Positions 40,712 through 51,911 of a stretch of 64,000 nt of DNA are shown in pieces; the first letter of the stretch is position 1; every line of letters begins with the position of its first letter. The stretch is from Limanda limanda (taxonomy: Eukaryota > Chordata > Actinopteri > Pleuronectiformes > Pleuronectidae): contig NC_083639.1 in NCBI RefSeq assembly GCF_963576545.1, positions 18,915,118 to 18,979,117 of the forward strand, given 5' to 3'. Under the pieces are notes generated by a model. The model saw nothing but the letters and a program-made list of their open reading frames with translations, did no database searches and was not told the origin of the DNA. The position numbers were made by a program, and so were the translations under genes.

Positions 40712-41314
40712 ACCTCTGCTGGGATTGGTCGTCATTACAACTCACTGAGACACAGTCTAGTAACAACTGTGGTAAAGTACAGACATTTTCTAATGTTTTT
40801 TACTCCAGTGCCTGGAACAAAATAAGTACTGAATTAAGTATCAGTTTCAGTTGAGTTTCTCTCTCCTGCTCACCCACTCGTACGCTCACTCTCTGTCTTT
40901 ATCTTGGTCTGTTTTTAGATGCGTAGTCACTTACATAAATGTCTTGTAAGCCACAATAACATTCAGCAAAGTTTCCATCCCTAATATAAACGTGTGCTCG
41001 CCCATTCATAGAAAGGCTGAGCAGCACCAGGGTCAATAAGTTAAGTCACCATTAACCCATTCAGATTAAGTGCAAATGCTAGTTTATGAGACAGATATTC
41101 AAGAGCTTATGTGAATGTTTGTGCACTTGTACAAAAGCTCACCAGTGAACTACACATGGTCGATCCTACATTACAACATCAGCTTGTTGCCGCTGGCTTT
41201 TTCCTCAACTGTAAACACTCATTTTGTTTTTGACAGGTCACATTTTAGACTCTAGTGGCTGTTGGTACTGCCGCTGTTGTAATGTCCCCTAACTGTGTGT
41301 TTGTGTGTGCGTGT

Positions 41315-41347
<33 letters not shown>

Positions 41348-42879
41348 GTCTTGACAAAAAGCTCATTGGTCTTATGAAACAATAGAATAAGACCAGTACT
41401 TTGTTATTACACAAAATGCTGGGGAAGTTCCTCTTGTAATCATTCAAACTGCACTAGAGGTGAATTGACAGAACAATTTAAATGCGATAAATCTTGGCGC
41501 TAAGATGGATTCGTTCATTACATGCCAGTGAAGTTTTGAGTTTGTTTTTTTCTCTTTAAAATATATAGAGTTAAGCAAATTGCAAGACTCAAACAGCTTG
41601 TGTCGAGGATTGACAACTACTTTTAATAGTGAGACTGAACTTTGTGTTGTTTTTTTTGAATGTTTAACAATTTGTTCAATGTAACCTGGAGAAATACTTA
41701 TTATTTAATTTTGACATTTATTTGTCTATATAAATTAGAATCTATAAGTTCGATTCCATAAAAGCATTGCGTTTTAATAAAAGAGTTACCATGTCTCCCT
41801 TACGCCTTTTATGATGGAAACACATATTTATATCAAAACTAAAAGTCAACTCGATGGATGAGTATTTCATCGAAACACTACAGTAAACAAACGCCAGTCT
41901 GAAAAATTGGACTCAAATCTAAAGCAATCCTGTCAAATTCTGGATGGGGCTCAGTAGTAGCTACAAAAGTCTCCTCAACTGTACGTGAGCTGTAAGGGGC
42001 AGGGTGGGGAATTTGAGCACTTTTATATATTCCCGTCAAGAAATAAGGAAGGAAGGTCTAGAGTTACATTTAAGCCATTTTTAGGCCACAAGGGAATTTC
42101 TTTCATGAACAACCTTTTGAATATGTAATTTTGAGGAGCAACATTGGGACTGTAATTGAAAATAAAAAAACTTTCATGAGAAACTTAAATTACAACATGC
42201 CATTGTGTTTTCTTACTTAAATAGGCAGAGATAGAAAAAAAACCTATTAAGCTGTATAATAATAGCACGTGTAGCCACTCCCCCCCCCCCTCTATTTAAT
42301 GAAGTGCGAACCTGACAGTATAGTATAGTAGTGGCACATCAGGGGGACACATTTTCTACTCACATAACAGAGAAACGGTTTTCCCAGTTTCTGCTGCTGA
42401 CCATTTAAAAACTTGCTGCTTACTGCACATCACACAGCCGACCGCTGTGCTCGCTGCTGTGTGACTCCGGTGAGACCTTAGCAGGATCAGCAACAGCCAC
42501 AGCGGCTGTCATCTCCTATCTAAAAGGGACTTTACACACATCCTCAGCCTCTGATGCTGAGCCACTCTATGAAAGCCACAGATGCATCATACCTGGTGTG
42601 GATCTCAAAATAACACTCAAAGTACTCTGCAGCATGCAAACCTTTAGAAATCCAATAATACTTAGAAATTTTAGGTTGTGTGGTGTTAGTCATCAACCTT
42701 GGTGTTCTCTACCACGATATAAAGGTAGGGTCGGTCATTTGTTTCTGAAACACGTTTTGTCTTATCTGTTGAAACCTGTTGAAATCCTCTTCATAGCCAT
42801 CAGTCAATAAAGTTGTCTGAAAAGACAACCAAACAACCAATCATTTAATTCTGACTATATTAAATCACTGGTGTACCTG
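40712..42879. other. Putative foxp1 intron
   Basis: A/T-rich unique sequence with an interrupted (GT)n at 41294-41347. No gene seen. Confidence 0.5.
41294..41347. repeat. Interrupted (GT)n microsatellite
   Basis: GT units with TT and GC interruptions; the longest perfect run is at the 3' end. Confidence 0.9.
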
Positions 42880-43175
42880 TCTGTCACTAACTGATCTGCC
42901 TTCATGTGCGCACTCGGTCCATGCTCTGACTGCACATGATTAGTCGTCAACCGGAGAGACATACACCACTGAAGCACAGAGAGTAGTCAGAAGTTAACAA
43001 GCGTGTCATGGAAAAGTCGGCTGCTTGCAGTTGTCAGAGAGTGCACGTTCATGTGTCTTGGGGGCGTAGTTTTGTCAAGACGGACGATGGGGGGTGGGGG
43101 GGCGGTGTATCAATTGCATACTGTAGCCTTCTCTTGCTAACTTTTCCAGGATTACAAACCCTAGCTTTAACGAGT
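42880..43175. repeat. Probable dispersed repeat
   Basis: Ends with GGGGGCGTAGTTTTGTCAAG, a G-run (43089-43102) and AACTTTTCCAGGATTACAAA, an arrangement I associate with short non-autonomous teleost repeats. Only one copy is in the window, so the assignment rests on recognition alone. Confidence 0.4.
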
Positions 43176-46044
43176 GTGTTCTAATTTCACTATAATCAAC
43201 AAAAATGATAAAAAACATAGTTTGTGTTAAAAATTAAGGGTAAGATTATTATTATTTCATACTGTCCAAATTCTCCCTTTACTCCTACCTGGACAAAATC
43301 GATTTTGTGAGAAACAAATGAATGAATGGTAATGAATATGTTACAATATTTTAAAGTATTCTGAATAATTAGCTAAAGGGTAACCATTAAGACTGTAAAT
43401 AAAGTAAACTGTTTTAAGTTTTTTACAAGGTAACACAATGAGACAGTTTGAAGCAATAAAATGCAAAATGAGACTCCTGGCACAGTTTAATGAGTGCAGG
43501 AAATGCAACAATAACACCAGTGAATTATCACCAAGCCCTAACAAAGTCAGATATATCAGCAAAACCAAATCAGAGAGCTTCCTTAATCTTAAAACAACAA
43601 TGACAATGTGTTTATCTACTCAACACATGCAGCAAATGCTGGCCACACTATCTGCTTAAACACATAACTCCATCCAAGGCTAATCTATTGACCAGAGTGA
43701 TAAACAAAAAAATAACTATCTCCAACTGAGTGGTTTGGGAATGGAGCCCCACCCTGTTTACAACAGCGAGAACAAAAACAAACTCCCTCCAAGGAGCCCT
43801 GGCAAATGCAAGTCACACACTCCAACCAACACAGGCAAACAACAACAACGTCTGAAGATCTACTGGGAGAAAGCGGCCTATCAAACAACAGCCGTCTGCA
43901 CACAAACAAGGTGTGCATCTCTGTGCTTTCGAGAGGAGTGGATTGAAGAGCGAGAGAAAAAGACAGAGAGAGAGAAAGCGAGAGTTGGTGTGAAAGTGGA
44001 ACTGAGTAGAAAGTCAAATACCTCCCCCACCACCACCACGGTCTCAGGTCAACTGAATCATCAGGAGTCAGGGAAGATACCGTCACCACCTTCCATGAAT
44101 AGCTCTCAAAACCACATCGGTGTGACTTCACTGTGGCAAACTCAGTCGTTTGAGAACGTTTTCCTCTCAATAACCAAGGGAGTCTGACTGAAGAGGTAAT
44201 GAATCTCAGTTAACAAGGCCATTATCAGTGAAGGAACTACATCATCAGGAGGGACTTCAAATCCACCAGGCCCTTACCTCCACTGGCCTTTTTAATGTTG
44301 CTATTAACTGCTCAGGTATACCGCTAACAACTGTACCAAAAAGAGCACAAAGATAAAAGTGCCACGCTTTTGATCCCGCACTGTACATCATCACGGTAAA
44401 CAATGACAGTGTATAAAGGGACACAGGCCCAATTAGCCATCTCCGCTCACTGCTGTCAAGTGTTTAAACAGCCAGCTAGGATGATAATAGTAACCTGTAT
44501 ACTTTCATCTGTGCTCCAGACTCATCAGCACGCCAACACCTCTCGCTGCAGCGCTGCACTGCATCTTGGGTAATTACTGCTTCCCAATTACCACCCAGCT
44601 GGTAAATATATATCAAATAAACAAGCAACAACCCGTCAATTAGGAGCACCCTTTCATAATGGGGGTTCAAAATGATGTTTCATGTGCAGACGGAGGAAAG
44701 CGGAAAGAGAACAGAGACCATTTGGCTTCAAAGTGAACTAGTGTCCGTTAATACGTAGTCAAGAGAACATCAGAACATAACAAGTTGTAGAATAAAATAA
44801 TAAAAACCTGTTTGTGTTTTCGAGGCGATCGCCTGCACCTCTCATTAAAAGGTGTCTTAATTGCCAACAGGGCAAATGTACAACACGGTTACTGGGCTGC
44901 TCCACCAAGAAACTACTTAAAACTGAAATATGGCCTTTTTCTTCACAGATGAACGAAGACGGACAGTAACAATGTTGAATTCAAAGGCAAAGAGAACAGC
45001 TGCAGTAACAGTCTGTCAACAAAATTTGCATTGCTGCTCTCTCCTCGTCTCCATTACTCTCTCCTGTCTCTCCTCGAGCCCATGGAGCTGCCGGCTCAGA
45101 TCTGAGTACTCTGATGGCTTATCACATAGCGAGCAGCAGGCTAAGCTGGAGTGATGCGCCCAAAAGACATGATCAAAGCGCACCAACTTTTCCACCCAGC
45201 GATGATGATGGAAGAGCAGGCTCTGCCATGTTATGTTTCTTATTAGGACGCGGGCTGCCAACTGAAAACACAGCCAAGGAGTCATGGATGAGGCCCTTAA
45301 AGATCTACTCCTGCAACCTTATTTTGCATTACACTGTCTACTACACTTAGCAGGGTTTAAGCAGCAGTCTGTGACATTTTCATATTAGTACATGTAAGTT
45401 GTGCTGCTCTAATTCTCACACTGATAAAGCGTAGCACTGATTTAACCTATAGCCAGATTACGAACGCTTCTATTTTGAGGCATCCACTTTATGATAGGTC
45501 TTAAGAAAAAGAACGTCGGTCTAAAGTTTGAAGACTTTCAAACATCCGGCAGCATAAAACAGATTTGTTTGGTATATGGAAGAACTTGATAGATAACAGA
45601 ATCTGCCACCACCGTGGAACAGAAGATGAATCACCACTAGAAACGAAATATATTCACTTTGAGCTTGTCTTGTGCCACACATCTAACCACACTTGTTTGA
45701 CTAATCAAACCACACCACTTGTCATCAAGGAATGGAGGATGAGTAAATCTTTAAGTAACCGCTCTTGAATCAAGTAAATATCAGATCACACCTCTGTGGA
45801 ACACTCCACCTTTTCAACCCACATACTTTACCACCATGAGAGTTCAGGAATAGTCTCCAACATTAGACTTACAAAACATTAAACTCTTCTTCTTCACACA
45901 GTGGAAAAATGTAGTCAAGATCACAAAAGGAAGAGATATAATGACTTTTCTTTTAGCAGATCCTCGCTGCCAATTATATGTCAGTGTGTGAACATAAACT
46001 TTTGAAAACCCTGTAGAGTTCAAACAGAGAGAAGATTCACTCAC
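43175..46044. other. Putative foxp1 intron
   Basis: No exon recognised. 43685-44190 is open on both strands (150 codons plus, 161 minus), but neither frame has a domain or gene structure. Candidate conserved block at 44200-44730; a further repeat-free block at 45040-45350. Confidence 0.5.
44200..44730. promoter_or_regulatory. Candidate conserved non-coding element
   Basis: Repeat-free, balanced composition. It contains GGGTAATTACTGC and CCCAATTACCACC, both homeodomain-like, and CGCTGCAGCGCTGCACTGC. Confidence 0.35.
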
Positions 46045-46124
46045 AGTTCTGACGTTGTCAACTTTCACTAGGGGCTTTTAGTTTGTTCCCAAAGTCGTCA
46101 ACTTCACTTCCTTTCCATGTTGAC
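46045..46124 (-). other. Candidate non-coding leader exon
   Basis: 80 bp between acceptor TTGTTTCAG and donor AGAACT|GTGAGT on the minus strand. It contains TTTGGGAACAAAC and a tiny upstream frame (ATG, four codons, stop). It sits about 4 kb downstream of the CpG promoter, where a second 5' UTR exon would be expected. Not verifiable without transcripts. Confidence 0.35.
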
Positions 46125-46376
46125 CTGAAACAACAAACAGATCAACCTGTGAGTATCAATGTAGTAACAAAACCTTGGTGTAAATATTCATTGAGAGGAA
46201 CTGAAAGCTGTGTCGTCCATCAGGCATCCAAAGGTGCATCGTAAACAAACGCAGACTGATACACACACACTGGACAGCTGATAGAAACAGGTGCTGAGGT
46301 TCGGTCTGGCAGCTGAGAGCAGCTTGTAGCATATGGCCGAGCCCCTCACGTCTAAGCCAAAAGACCTGAAGCTTAC

Positions 46377-46409
46377 CTGCATCGATCCCAAACACACACA
46401 AGTGTTGTA
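46377..46409 (-). other. Candidate very small leader exon
   Basis: 33 bp between TTCTTTAATAG and GATGCAG|GTAAGC on the minus strand. The splice sites are good, but the exon is very small and unsupported by anything else. Confidence 0.22.
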
Positions 46410-49249
46410 CTATTAAAGAAGCTCTATATCAGGTATACAAGAGGAATCTTGTACATACTCAAATGGAGTTAAATCATATGAATAAAAATACATTGATTAA
46501 GTTATACGGTACAAACTAATTAACAAGTAGAACGTGTTAAAAGAAAGAAGAAATGAGACAAAACTTGCACTTGCAGTCTACCAAAGACACAATTCATCTC
46601 ATTAACTATGTTATAATTTTCTAACTATATGAAGTATTGTATATTTAATTGTATTAATGTGTGAAGATATGGCTGGATATAAATGATATTTAAAAGAGTA
46701 TATATCTTGTTCACAAGAAAAAAAACTGACTAGGTTTACGAGTTTCAGTATGCTCTCAACTACAAATGTCAAATGTCGTCGCAACTCAAACCACAGTGTA
46801 ACAACATCTCTTTTAAGTGTTTTTTTGTTCAGAGTCTTTCTTCTGTAAAATCATGTTTTTTTCCTTCTGTGCTCTTAAGTATCAGATGGTTATTTACAAG
46901 AACATATTTACCTTAATTAAAATAGAAGATTCAATGAGTCCTAATTTTCTTATTTAATCTAGTGTACTGTATAGGGACTGAGCAAAATATTGTAATTGAG
47001 TACATTTTCCTTCTCATATCCTGTTGATATAGGCTGTTGCAAAATGTGATGCAGCCCAAACTGTGTGCTAAACAGGGCGTTTATTTATTTAAATAAAAAA
47101 CACCACTTTAATCTAAAATCAGCACACCAATAAATGACAGAACAAATACTTTGATATTTTCCAACAACGTTCAATTTGTATTCTATAGCTGTATTCCTGA
47201 AACACAACATGAGTAGTAAATTTGTTACTTGTAACTCAACTTAATTGATTGTAATTGCATGCTCCCTCTCTCTCCCCCCGAGCAGAGGGATGACATTTTT
47301 TGCCAGCATCCCTCCTTTTTATTAAGGACAGACGACAGTAGAAGACAGTAATTAATGACTGCCCGAGCTAATGGCCGTCCTGAGCACCGAGCTCACCTGA
47401 AGCTGCCCCCCCCCCCTCACTGACCAATCGCCTTCCCTGGCACTGAGAGCCGTATGCCCAGGCACACCACAGGGGCTGGGACACACTAACCTTTACCCAT
47501 GGAAAAAAATATATATCCTTCTGCTTACTCTTTTGTTATCACTTTCATTCACTGCTTCTTCCCCTTTTCTGCTGTTGTGAATCAAACACGCAAAAAATCA
47601 CATGACCAATTCATTTGCTAGAAAATCCTCTTTATTTATCTGTCACTCGACTTGCTTTGTGCAACAAAAAAAGAATTGTTACAAGCAACTGGTTCGAGGT
47701 TATCCTGAATCTGAAATCAAGTGAAGGGTGAAGCCAGTAAATAAATCTTATATAAATAAAATACGGCAAATGCAGAACCGTATTCCCACACTGGACGGAA
47801 AATAACTCTCCTTATCATTCAGCTGCAAGCAAGGGTGCACAGTCAGTTTACAGCCCCTCCGTACCCAGCACAGGGTATTTCAATGTGTGTTCACAAATAC
47901 TGAACCGTCAGATGAAAGAGAGGGCTGCTCCACTCAGGGATGGGAGTCCTCTCACTGAATGCATGAGTGACTGATTACTTTCTTACCAGTTGAACCTCAA
48001 CGCTCTACAAAGAAGAGCCTCAGCCCGAGTCTGAAGAGGCCAAACTAGAAACAAGGGCTTTCCAGATAGCACAAAATCACAGATTGGTTAGTGTTAAGGA
48101 TCTTGCGTCATTAAAATGTATACAGCTGCCCTTCCTCAAATTTCAAACTCTTTTTTTTTTCCTTTTACTTTCCTCCCTGCCAACTCAATTTATTCACTTG
48201 CAGCATGGGGCACAGAAACGACAGTCAGTCTCGTTTCTAGATGCGGGGGGACGGTGTTAGGTTGTTCCCATTAGAATCAGATGAAGGCTGAGTGTCTGAG
48301 GGTAATAGCCGTATCAAAACAGCAAGACTGGAAAACAAAAAAAAAAGTTGCAAAGAAAGTTCATCCTGCGTTTTAAAACCTGGGTCAGCGTTTGCGAAGG
48401 TCCATTTCTGCATAAGTGAGCACACAAACCCCAGTGCCTGTTCAAATAGTCTGCAGCTCTCTCTCAGGCAGCTCATGACAACAGCCCAGCAGCAGCACTG
48501 TTTGATCTCCAATGTTTTCCTTAATCTGGGTTGTCAAGGTTCGCTTGTTGGAGGCTGTTTACTTTACTTCTCCTACAAAAAAAGTGTTTTTTTTCCCCCC
48601 CTTCAGACAATGACTAATCCAAAGACCAAGAAGGAGGGAGCACTGCCAGCAATGGTTGTTAAAGCTGCAGTTTCCCTTTTGTTAAAATTTTCAGATGGTT
48701 TTAGTCGTGCTGTTGCCAGCTGCCGACTCACTGGGTAAAATATTAGAGTAATATTTCATCCCCACTTGAATGCTATTCACTCTCAGTAAACATACATAAT
48801 TACAACTATTTAATATAAAATATTCTGAAAATATTCTTTATGACTTTATCAATCAAAAACAAATCAGCGTGGATTAAGTATATGAGACGTGTGTTTATGT
48901 TAAATACAAATATAAAAGCTGCACAGTAAAAAATATGATCATGTTGGTTACTGCATGGTGTGTATTTATTCTGTAATACACCAGCTATAAAACGCTGCAA
49001 TTAAAACGTGGAATAATATTCTAAATACTTGTTTACTCAGCAAACTATTATTTGGACAGCTTAAGAGAACATAAAGTTGATGAATATATTGAAAACATAT
49101 TAGCTTTACATTCGCACTGTAGTAAAAACTGCAATTTGTTCATTTAAAAATAAATTGTTTCTACAAAGTGATAATGAGGTCCTCCGCATTCTCATCTTAT
49201 TTACGGTAAAGAAAACTGTAACTCACACCCCAATCCGACTCAACAAAAG
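46410..49249. other. Putative foxp1 intron, A/T-rich
   Basis: Mostly A/T-rich unique DNA. The block at 47265-47480 (GACTGCCCGAGCTAATGGCC and surroundings) is a candidate conserved element. It contains a short C-run at 47408-47417. An open frame of 148 codons at 48292-48738 shows no known domain and I do not call it a gene. Confidence 0.5.
47265..47480. promoter_or_regulatory. Candidate conserved non-coding element
   Basis: Balanced composition in an A/T-rich setting, repeat-free, with AGTAATTAATGACTGCC and CTAATGGCC. It includes a minus-strand donor-like CAG|GTGAGC at 47395 without a matching acceptor. Confidence 0.35.
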
Positions 49250-49256
49250 CACTCAC

Positions 49257-49640
49257 GTCCAACTTTTGACTGGAGCTCTAACAAAAGGCGAATGTTTTAA
49301 ATAAACGCGTCGATGTAGAGGTGTGACTCCACGCTGCCACAGGTGCGAATAAAACGTATACAAAAAATTTGTGTCACCTCTTGGAGTTAAAAAATGAGAA
49401 GTTGAACTCTGAAAGGTGAACATCCGCCTCATCGCAGGGCAGACACACACAGGCAGCCCCCGGTGGAGGAGAGGACGAAGCGGGACACACCGGCTCACAA
49501 AGCGAACGCTACGGCTCCAAGAAGCGGAGTTTGGTTGATGTTCGGGAGGGTGGACATGTCCCTCCGGTCTGTGGGAGTTTGGCGAACACGTGGGGGGGGG
49601 GCAAGCTCCTAAAGAAATCACGGCACTCAAACCTCCCAAC
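49257..49640 (-). other. Candidate alternative first exon
   Basis: CpG-rich block ending at donor AAGTTGGAC|GTGAGTGC. The minus frame across it is open for 128 codons, but its composition (Pro/Ser/Arg-rich) is what a CpG island gives by chance. I treat it as leader sequence, not a protein. No start is defined. Confidence 0.3.
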
Positions 49641-49793
49641 TTCCACTTCCACTTCCAGCTTCACTTTACAAACGTGTTATTACGCAGTTATCCATCAACA
49701 GGTAACTAGTCACACGGCTACAGCAGCTAGTTAGTTAGCGCTTAGCACTCAGAGTGAAACTTGCATACTCCTGAAAGAGGTGCATTTCCCCTA

Positions 49794-49810
49794 GGGGGGG
49801 GGTGGGGGGG
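49794..49810 (+). other. G-run in the CpG island
   Basis: Nine G, one T, seven G in a row on the plus strand (C-rich on the transcribed strand). It is capable of intramolecular G-quadruplex pairing. A second G-run lies at 49591-49600. Confidence 0.6.
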
Positions 49811-50136
49811 TCTCGTAAGCAGCGTGAAGTTAGAAACCCGAACTTTTCCACCAGAAATAAAGGAAACACTTGTAGTTATTACACACTTGTAACAACCCGG
49901 TGGTCGCTTCGGGTTAGAAGAGGCTAGCATCCTACGCTACGTGACAGCAACACAGGTGTTTGTTTACTTGTTTATTAGTGGCGCCTGAGAGACAACAAGC
50001 AGCAAAGAAGAGCCGGATACAAACTCTAAAGTGTGTGTGTGTATGAGTGTGTGTGAAGGAGAGTGTGTGTTAGCAGCAGCGACACAGGACACAACAAAGC
50101 TAGCGTTAACAATAGTGTGATAATAGTGAAACTTAC

Positions 50137-50184
50137 CGGAATGAGGGGCCACGCGCTTTACGGCAGGTCGAGCAGGCGAGTCCG
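50137..50184 (-). other. Candidate leader exon with CA-repeat acceptor
   Basis: 48 bp, rich in CpG. The donor is CATTCCG|GTAAGT. The only sensible acceptor is ACACAG at 50185-50190, which is the end of a (CT)n(CA)n microsatellite read on the minus strand. Alternatively this is the 3' end of a first exon that starts further right. Confidence 0.4.

Positions 50185-50185
<1 letters not shown>

Positions 50186-50244
<59 letters not shown>
50186..50244. repeat. (GT)n(GA)n compound microsatellite in the promoter island
   Basis: (GT)n at 50186-50230 then (GA)n at 50231-50244. On the minus strand it reads (TC)n(AC)n and abuts the ACAG acceptor of the candidate exon at 50137-50184. Confidence 0.95.
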
Positions 50245-50373
50245 ACGCGTGCGACAACAAATCACAACCCGCAAACACACAAACAGGATTCCTCCGCCCG
50301 GGGTGGCCGAGGCGCAGAGGGGACTAACTCACTAACTTAACTCTCCGCAGACAGGAGCAAATGATCCTCTTAC

Positions 50374-50600
50374 CGAGGGCGTCGAGGGGAAAAAAGAAGA
50401 AGAAGAAGAAGAAGCACCAAAAAAAAAAAAATGGAGTTGGACGCTCGCTGCCTCCCGGTGTGTCTCGCTCGAGCTCCCTTTCTTTAATGTTGTTATTAGA
50501 TTTTAACACGAAGAAGAAGAAGAGGAGGAGAGAGAGGGAGAGGATGAGGAGGGAAAAGGGAAAGAATCGCGGATTTGGATGTTGTTGTTTTGATGTTCCA
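50374..50600 (-). other. foxp1: Putative first (non-coding) exon, foxp1 candidate
   Basis: The right border (TSS) is not defined; the CpG-rich, pyrimidine-rich (minus strand) block ends near a CRE at 50607. The left border is the strong donor CTCG|GTAAGAGG. It contains (TTC)n on the minus strand at 50390-50414, an A/T run at 50420-50431 and a further TTC cluster at 50510-50525. Confidence 0.45.
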
Positions 50601-50606
50601 AGTCCG

Positions 50607-50614
50607 TGACGTCA
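50607..50614. promoter_or_regulatory. Full CRE palindrome TGACGTCA
   Basis: Perfect 8-bp CREB/ATF site at the upstream edge of the putative minus-strand first exon, in the usual place for CRE-driven CpG promoters. Confidence 0.65.
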
Positions 50615-50628
50615 TATCCACCTGCTGG

Positions 50629-50635
50629 GTAAACA
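50629..50635 (+). promoter_or_regulatory. Forkhead core GTAAACA
   Basis: Consensus forkhead site 15 bp from the CRE. If the promoter is foxp1, this would be a candidate autoregulatory site. The motif is short, so chance occurrence is possible. Confidence 0.35.
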
Positions 50636-50727
50636 ACGTTCAGTGCAAACACACACACATCGCAGATCCTTCACATGCAGGAACACCACGGTGCAGGAGT
50701 GCAACTTAGTAGTGGCTCATTTCAGCG

Positions 50728-50751
50728 TGTGTGTGTGTGTGTGTGTGTGTG
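50728..50751. repeat. (GT)n microsatellite
   Basis: About 12 GT units, followed by a G-rich run to 50770. Confidence 0.9.
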
Positions 50752-51049
50752 GCGGGGTGGAGGGGGGGGTGTAATGATATGCATTAGTTTTAGCAGAAAG
50801 TGTGACAGGAGAGAGGGGGCTGTCAGAAAAGCTAAAATGTCTGAGCTGACTAATTACAAATGAGGCTCAATGAACTTCTATTATTTCACCCGAATTCCAT
50901 CCATGCATTTTCCTTTTTTAAATAAATTTAAGGTTCATCATGACTGGTCCAAAGCTTTGCAGCAGAGAGAAGAAATGCTCTGATGGTTAATAACTTCTCT
51001 GATATTATGGTGGAAGCAGGTTCTTTCATTTTTCTGTGCGCACACTCTT

Positions 51050-51275
51050 ATCTCACCTGTGGCCCAAGTTTTCATAGCGTCTTTAATGGCAACGTGACTG
51101 CAAATACATTTCAGCAAAAGTTATAAAGAAACTCAGCTTCACTTTTTTTCTGTCGACTTTGACTGTTTCCTAAACAGCCTCCTGTCACAGAGCGAGGGAG
51201 AATTAGCACAGTTCAGTTCACACTCGAGTTAAAGTAACATTCATTCTCAAAAGAAAATATTTGAAGTTTTTTTTT
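51050..51275. repeat. Diverged segmental repeat, copy 1 of 3
   Basis: Begins CACCTGTGGCCCAAG. It carries GCAACGTGACTGCAAATACA, then CCTCCTGTCACAG, a GTTAAAGTAACATTCATTC block and an AAGAAAATATTT end. The same landmarks recur in order in copies 2 and 3. Confidence 0.75.
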
Positions 51276-51317
51276 ATTTGCAAAAGCACAATAGGCTATC
51301 AGGCTAACTACAGTTTA

Positions 51318-51552
51318 TCTGACCTGTGGGCCAACACTTCATAGTATTTTTAAACGCAACATGACTGCAAGTAAATTTCACCAAAGGTTTTTTATTATCT
51401 TTGCTTAGAAAGTTTTTGCTGTTTCCAAAAGTAAGCATTATGACAGTAACTAAAATCTCATGTCAGAATTATCATGGGCCATTACAAAAATCCAGTAAAC
51501 ACTTGTTTTAAAAGAAACATTAATTTAGTCTTAAGAGAAAATGTTTTATTTT
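51318..51552. repeat. Diverged segmental repeat, copy 2 of 3
   Basis: Begins CTGACCTGTGGGCCAACACTT. It shares GCAACATGACTGCAAGTA, GCATTATGACAGTAA, AATTATCATGGGCC, a CAGTAAACACTTGTTTTAAA block and TTAGTCTTAAGAGAAAAT with copy 3. Confidence 0.8.
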
Positions 51553-51911
51553 TTCATTTATTTTGTTGTCCTTTCATTCAAATGTCAGTTTATCAGAGTT
51601 TGGAGGCGTGTAAAGCAAAAGGCACAACAGCCTCTATTCTCCAGTTGGCTCTACGAAATACCAGAAGTCCACTATCAGCTGATATAAGATGACCTATTGG
51701 CTCTTAGGGCGTTAGAAGATCATTGATATATATATTGGATGTTTTAAGCCTTAAAATGCATTTTTAAATAGATTTGCAATATAAATTTTACAGGGAATCA
51801 ATGCAGCAAGGTACAATTTGTTTTATATGGTCACTTTTTCTTGAATCTGTAATCATATAGCAGCATATTGGACCAAGTGAAGCATGTTCTTTCAGTTTGC
51901 TGGGCTGACAC

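Larger units (their letters stand above)
49250..50640 (-). promoter_or_regulatory. foxp1: CpG-rich promoter island, putative foxp1 promoter and leader exons
   Basis: CpG dinucleotides are dense here and scarce in the flanking 40 kb; clusters occur at 49300-49600, 50140-50300 and 50370-50480. Minus-strand donors occur at GCCCTCG|GTAAGA (50374), CATTCCG|GTAAGT (50137) and AGTTGGAC|GTGAGT (49257). This indicates a minus-strand CpG promoter with alternative non-coding leader exons. The assignment to foxp1 rests on established vertebrate synteny (FOXP1 beside EIF4E3, same strand) and on the ~50 kb coding-free tract downstream. No foxp1 protein sequence is visible. Which foxp1 paralogue it might be cannot be told. 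Confidence 0.6.

Noticed and set aside
43685..44190. Overlapping open frames of 150 (plus) and 161 (minus) codons
   Set aside because: Both are low-complexity in places and have no domain, splice structure or promoter. Length alone is compatible with chance in 64 kb of six frames.
47380..47405. Minus-strand splice donor CAG|GTGAGC
   Set aside because: No acceptor with a reasonable polypyrimidine tract lies within several hundred bases to the right; treated as part of a candidate non-coding element.
49253..49639. 128-codon minus-strand protein over the CpG island
   Set aside because: CpG islands give long Pro/Arg/Ser-rich frames by composition. The segment ends at a splice donor and fits a leader exon better.
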